Part shown: positions 5,208-6,421 of the stretch, piece after piece
Position numbering within the stretch: position 1 is the stretch's first letter
Layout: the number at the start of each line of letters is the position of its first letter
NCBI GenBank assembly: GCA_009920815.1
Contig: RFZH01000134.1
Coordinates: forward strand, 1 to 6,421
Length of the DNA stretch: 6,421 bases
DNA from: Paracoccaceae bacterium
GTDB lineage: Bacteria > Pseudomonadota > Alphaproteobacteria > Rhodobacterales > Rhodobacteraceae
Direction of reading: 5' to 3'
Position numbers and translations under genes: made by a program
Notes under the pieces: generated by a model
Database searches by the model: none
What the model saw: only the letters and a program-made list of their open reading frames with translations
Told to the model about the DNA's origin: nothing

Positions 5208-5744
5208 ATGGACCCGATATTACTGACCCCCGCGCGACATGGCGATCACCGTGGTTTTTTCGGTGAAACCTATAGCCGCAGACGCTATGCCGAATTTGGA
5301 ATTACGGATGACTTTATCCAAGACAATCATTCTTTGTCACGCGCGGTTGGCACGTTACGGGGTTTGCATTTTCAAGCGCCACCTCGGCCCCAAGGCAAAT
5401 TGGTCCGGTGTGGGCGCGGGGCCATCTTTGATGTGGCGGTCGATATTCGGCGGGGCAGCCCGAGTTTTGGCAAATGGGTCGGCTACCCGCTCACGGCCGA
5501 AAATGGTCATCAGCTCTATGTGCCCGTTGGATACGCCCACGGATTTGTCACCTTGGAACCCGATAGCGAGATTGTGTATAAATGCAGCGACTACTATGCC
5601 CCCGAAACCGAAGGGGCGGTGCGTTGGGACAGCTGTGGCATCGACTGGCCCTTATCGGGCGATCCGATCCTAAGCGATAAGGACGCCATCGCCCCCGCCT
5701 TGGCAGATTTTGACAGCCCCTTTATCTATGGGGAAAATTCATGA
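5208..5744 (+). CDS. rfbC: dTDP-4-dehydrorhamnose 3,5-epimerase
   Basis: RfbC/RmlC (EC 5.1.3.13) epimerises dTDP-4-keto-6-deoxyglucose at C3 and C5, the third step of dTDP-L-rhamnose synthesis in the cytoplasm. The 178-residue cupin shows HGDHRGFFGETYS (11-23), QDNHSLS (38-44), LRGLHFQAP (50-58, catalytic His 54), QGKLVRCGRG (Lys 64), FDVAVDIRRGSPSFG (74-88), VPVGYAHGF (His 111), IVYKCSDYYAP (Tyr 124) and LSDKDA (155-160). The His-Lys-His-Tyr spacing equals that of Salmonella RmlC with an offset of 9, so the N-terminus is about 9 residues short. An in-frame stop at 5184 prevents a longer frame. The only other start is TTG 5199, which adds three residues. ATG 5208 is preferred, though no Shine-Dalgarno sequence precedes either, which may mean a leaderless or weakly translated start. 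The stop overlaps the rfbB start as ATGA. Also known as rmlC. Confidence 0.93.
   Translation: MDPILLTPARHGDHRGFFGETYSRRRYAEFGITDDFIQDNHSLSRAVGTLRGLHFQAPPRPQGKLVRCGRGAIFDVAVDIRRGSPSFGKWVGYPLTAENGHQLYVPVGYAHGFVTLEPDSEIVYKCSDYYAPETEGAVRWDSCGIDWPLSGDPILSDKDAIAPALADFDSPFIYGENS
5730..5734 (+). promoter_or_regulatory. Ribosome binding site of rfbB inside the rfbC end
   Basis: GGGGA lies 6 bases before the rfbB ATG and within the last rfbC codons. Together with the ATGA overlap of stop and start, this suggests translational coupling of the two enzymes. Confidence 0.6.
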
Positions 5745-6421
5745 AGATTTTGATCACAGGCGGCGCAGGGTTCATCGGATCGGCCGTGGTCCGTTTGGCC
5801 ATTGCGCGTGGGCATAGCGTGGTCAATGTTGATGCGCTGACCTATGCCGCGTGTTTGGACAATGTCGCAAGCGTCGCGGATCACCCGAATTATGCGTTTG
5901 AACAGGTCGATATTCGTAACCGCGCCGCGTTGGACGTGGTGTTTTCAACACACAACCCCGATGCGGTCATGCATCTGGCCGCAGAAAGCCATGTGGATCG
6001 ATCGATTGATGGACCCGCCGATTTTATCGAAACAAACATAAACGGCACGTTCAATATGTTAGAGGCGGCGCGCACATATTGGCAGGCCCAAGGCCGCCCC
6101 AATACGTTCCGCTTTCACCACATCAGTACGGATGAGGTGTTCGGTTCGCTTGGCCCCACGGGCATGTTTACCGAGGAAACGCCCTATGACCCGCGCAGCC
6201 CCTATTCCGCGTCCAAGGCAAGTTCGGATCATTTGGTCCGCGCGTGGCATGAAACCTATGGCCTGCCTGTGGTGTTGACGAATTGTTCGAACAACTACGG
6301 CCCCTATCATTTTCCGGAAAAATTGATCCCTGTGGTGATTTTGAACGCGCTGGCGGAAAAACCCCTGCCCATCTACGGCGATGGGGGCAATATTCGCGAT
6401 TGGCTGTATGTCGAGGACCAC
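5741..6421 (+). CDS. rfbB: dTDP-glucose 4,6-dehydratase, 3' partial
   Basis: RfbB/RmlB (EC 4.2.1.46) uses bound NAD+ to convert dTDP-glucose to dTDP-4-keto-6-deoxyglucose, the substrate of the 3,5-epimerase encoded just upstream. The window holds 227 codons, about two thirds of the usual 340-360, and the frame is open at the edge. This extended short-chain dehydrogenase shows the NAD+ fold MKILITGGAGFIGS (GxxGxxG at 7-13), VDALTYA (30-36), LAAESHVDRSI (79-89), the catalytic STDEVFG (129-135, Asp 131 and Glu 132), YSASK (155-159, Tyr and Lys of YxxxK), the substrate-binding NNYGPYHFPEKLIP (184-197) and GDGGNIRDWLYVEDH (213-227). All catalytic residues expected in this part are present. It overlaps rfbC by 4 bp. 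rfbD and rfbA are the likely next genes, outside the window. Also known as rmlB. Confidence 0.96.
   Translation, partial: MKILITGGAGFIGSAVVRLAIARGHSVVNVDALTYAACLDNVASVADHPNYAFEQVDIRNRAALDVVFSTHNPDAVMHLAAESHVDRSIDGPADFIETNINGTFNMLEAARTYWQAQGRPNTFRFHHISTDEVFGSLGPTGMFTEETPYDPRSPYSASKASSDHLVRAWHETYGLPVVLTNCSNNYGPYHFPEKLIPVVILNALAEKPLPIYGDGGNIRDWLYVEDH

Noticed and set aside
5239..5673. Plus-strand 144-codon frame inside rfbC
   Set aside because: It is an out-of-frame shadow of a well-conserved epimerase; no family features or ribosome site.
6059..6421. Minus-strand frame open at the window end, opposite rfbB
   Set aside because: The plus strand encodes an unmistakable dTDP-glucose dehydratase across the same bases.
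1..6421. CRISPR arrays, tRNA/rRNA genes, insertion sequences, toxin-antitoxin or defence systems
   Set aside because: No regularly spaced repeats, no recognisable RNA gene, and no transposase, nuclease or toxin-like frame on either strand.

Overview
The window looks like chromosomal DNA of an alphaproteobacterium, most likely a marine Rhodobacteraceae (Roseobacter-group) member with moderate GC. This rests on how the proteins read: a LivK-type binding protein, a LivF ATPase and a PaaK-like ligase in a row, the wording of the pyruvate kinase, and a DUF1244 protein. It was recalled from memory and not tested by database search.

Positions 1-3150 hold the 3' end of a branched-chain-amino-acid-type (HAAT) ABC transporter operon. 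It comprises the periplasmic binding protein (5' end outside the window), a LivF-type ATPase, and an adenylate-forming CoA ligase of the phenylacetate-CoA ligase family. Together they suggest uptake of a small carboxylic or aromatic acid followed by CoA activation. Hairpins lie in both intercistronic gaps.

At about 3150 the ligase reading frame stops resembling its family. It runs into the antisense of a minus-strand DUF1244 gene, whose own C-terminus also looks cut at the same place. The simplest reading is a rearrangement, such as a deletion, that fused the tails of two genes. A contig misjoin would look the same. This is the most unusual feature of the window.

The 218-bp divergent intergenic region (3406-3623) carries a candidate promoter for DUF1244, a perfect ATGTTA-N4-TAACAT palindrome that looks like a LacI-family operator, and the leader of pyruvate kinase (pyk). 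Pyk is intact, carries residues predicting K+-independent catalysis, and ends in a strong intrinsic terminator.

Positions 5208-6421 begin a separate operon for dTDP-L-rhamnose synthesis: rfbC (3,5-epimerase) overlapping rfbB (4,6-dehydratase, cut by the window end) by 4 bp. The product would supply rhamnose to LPS O-antigen or exopolysaccharide.

I found no tRNA, rRNA, CRISPR array, insertion sequence or clearly novel defence or mobile system. No stretch longer than 300 bases lacks a gene.
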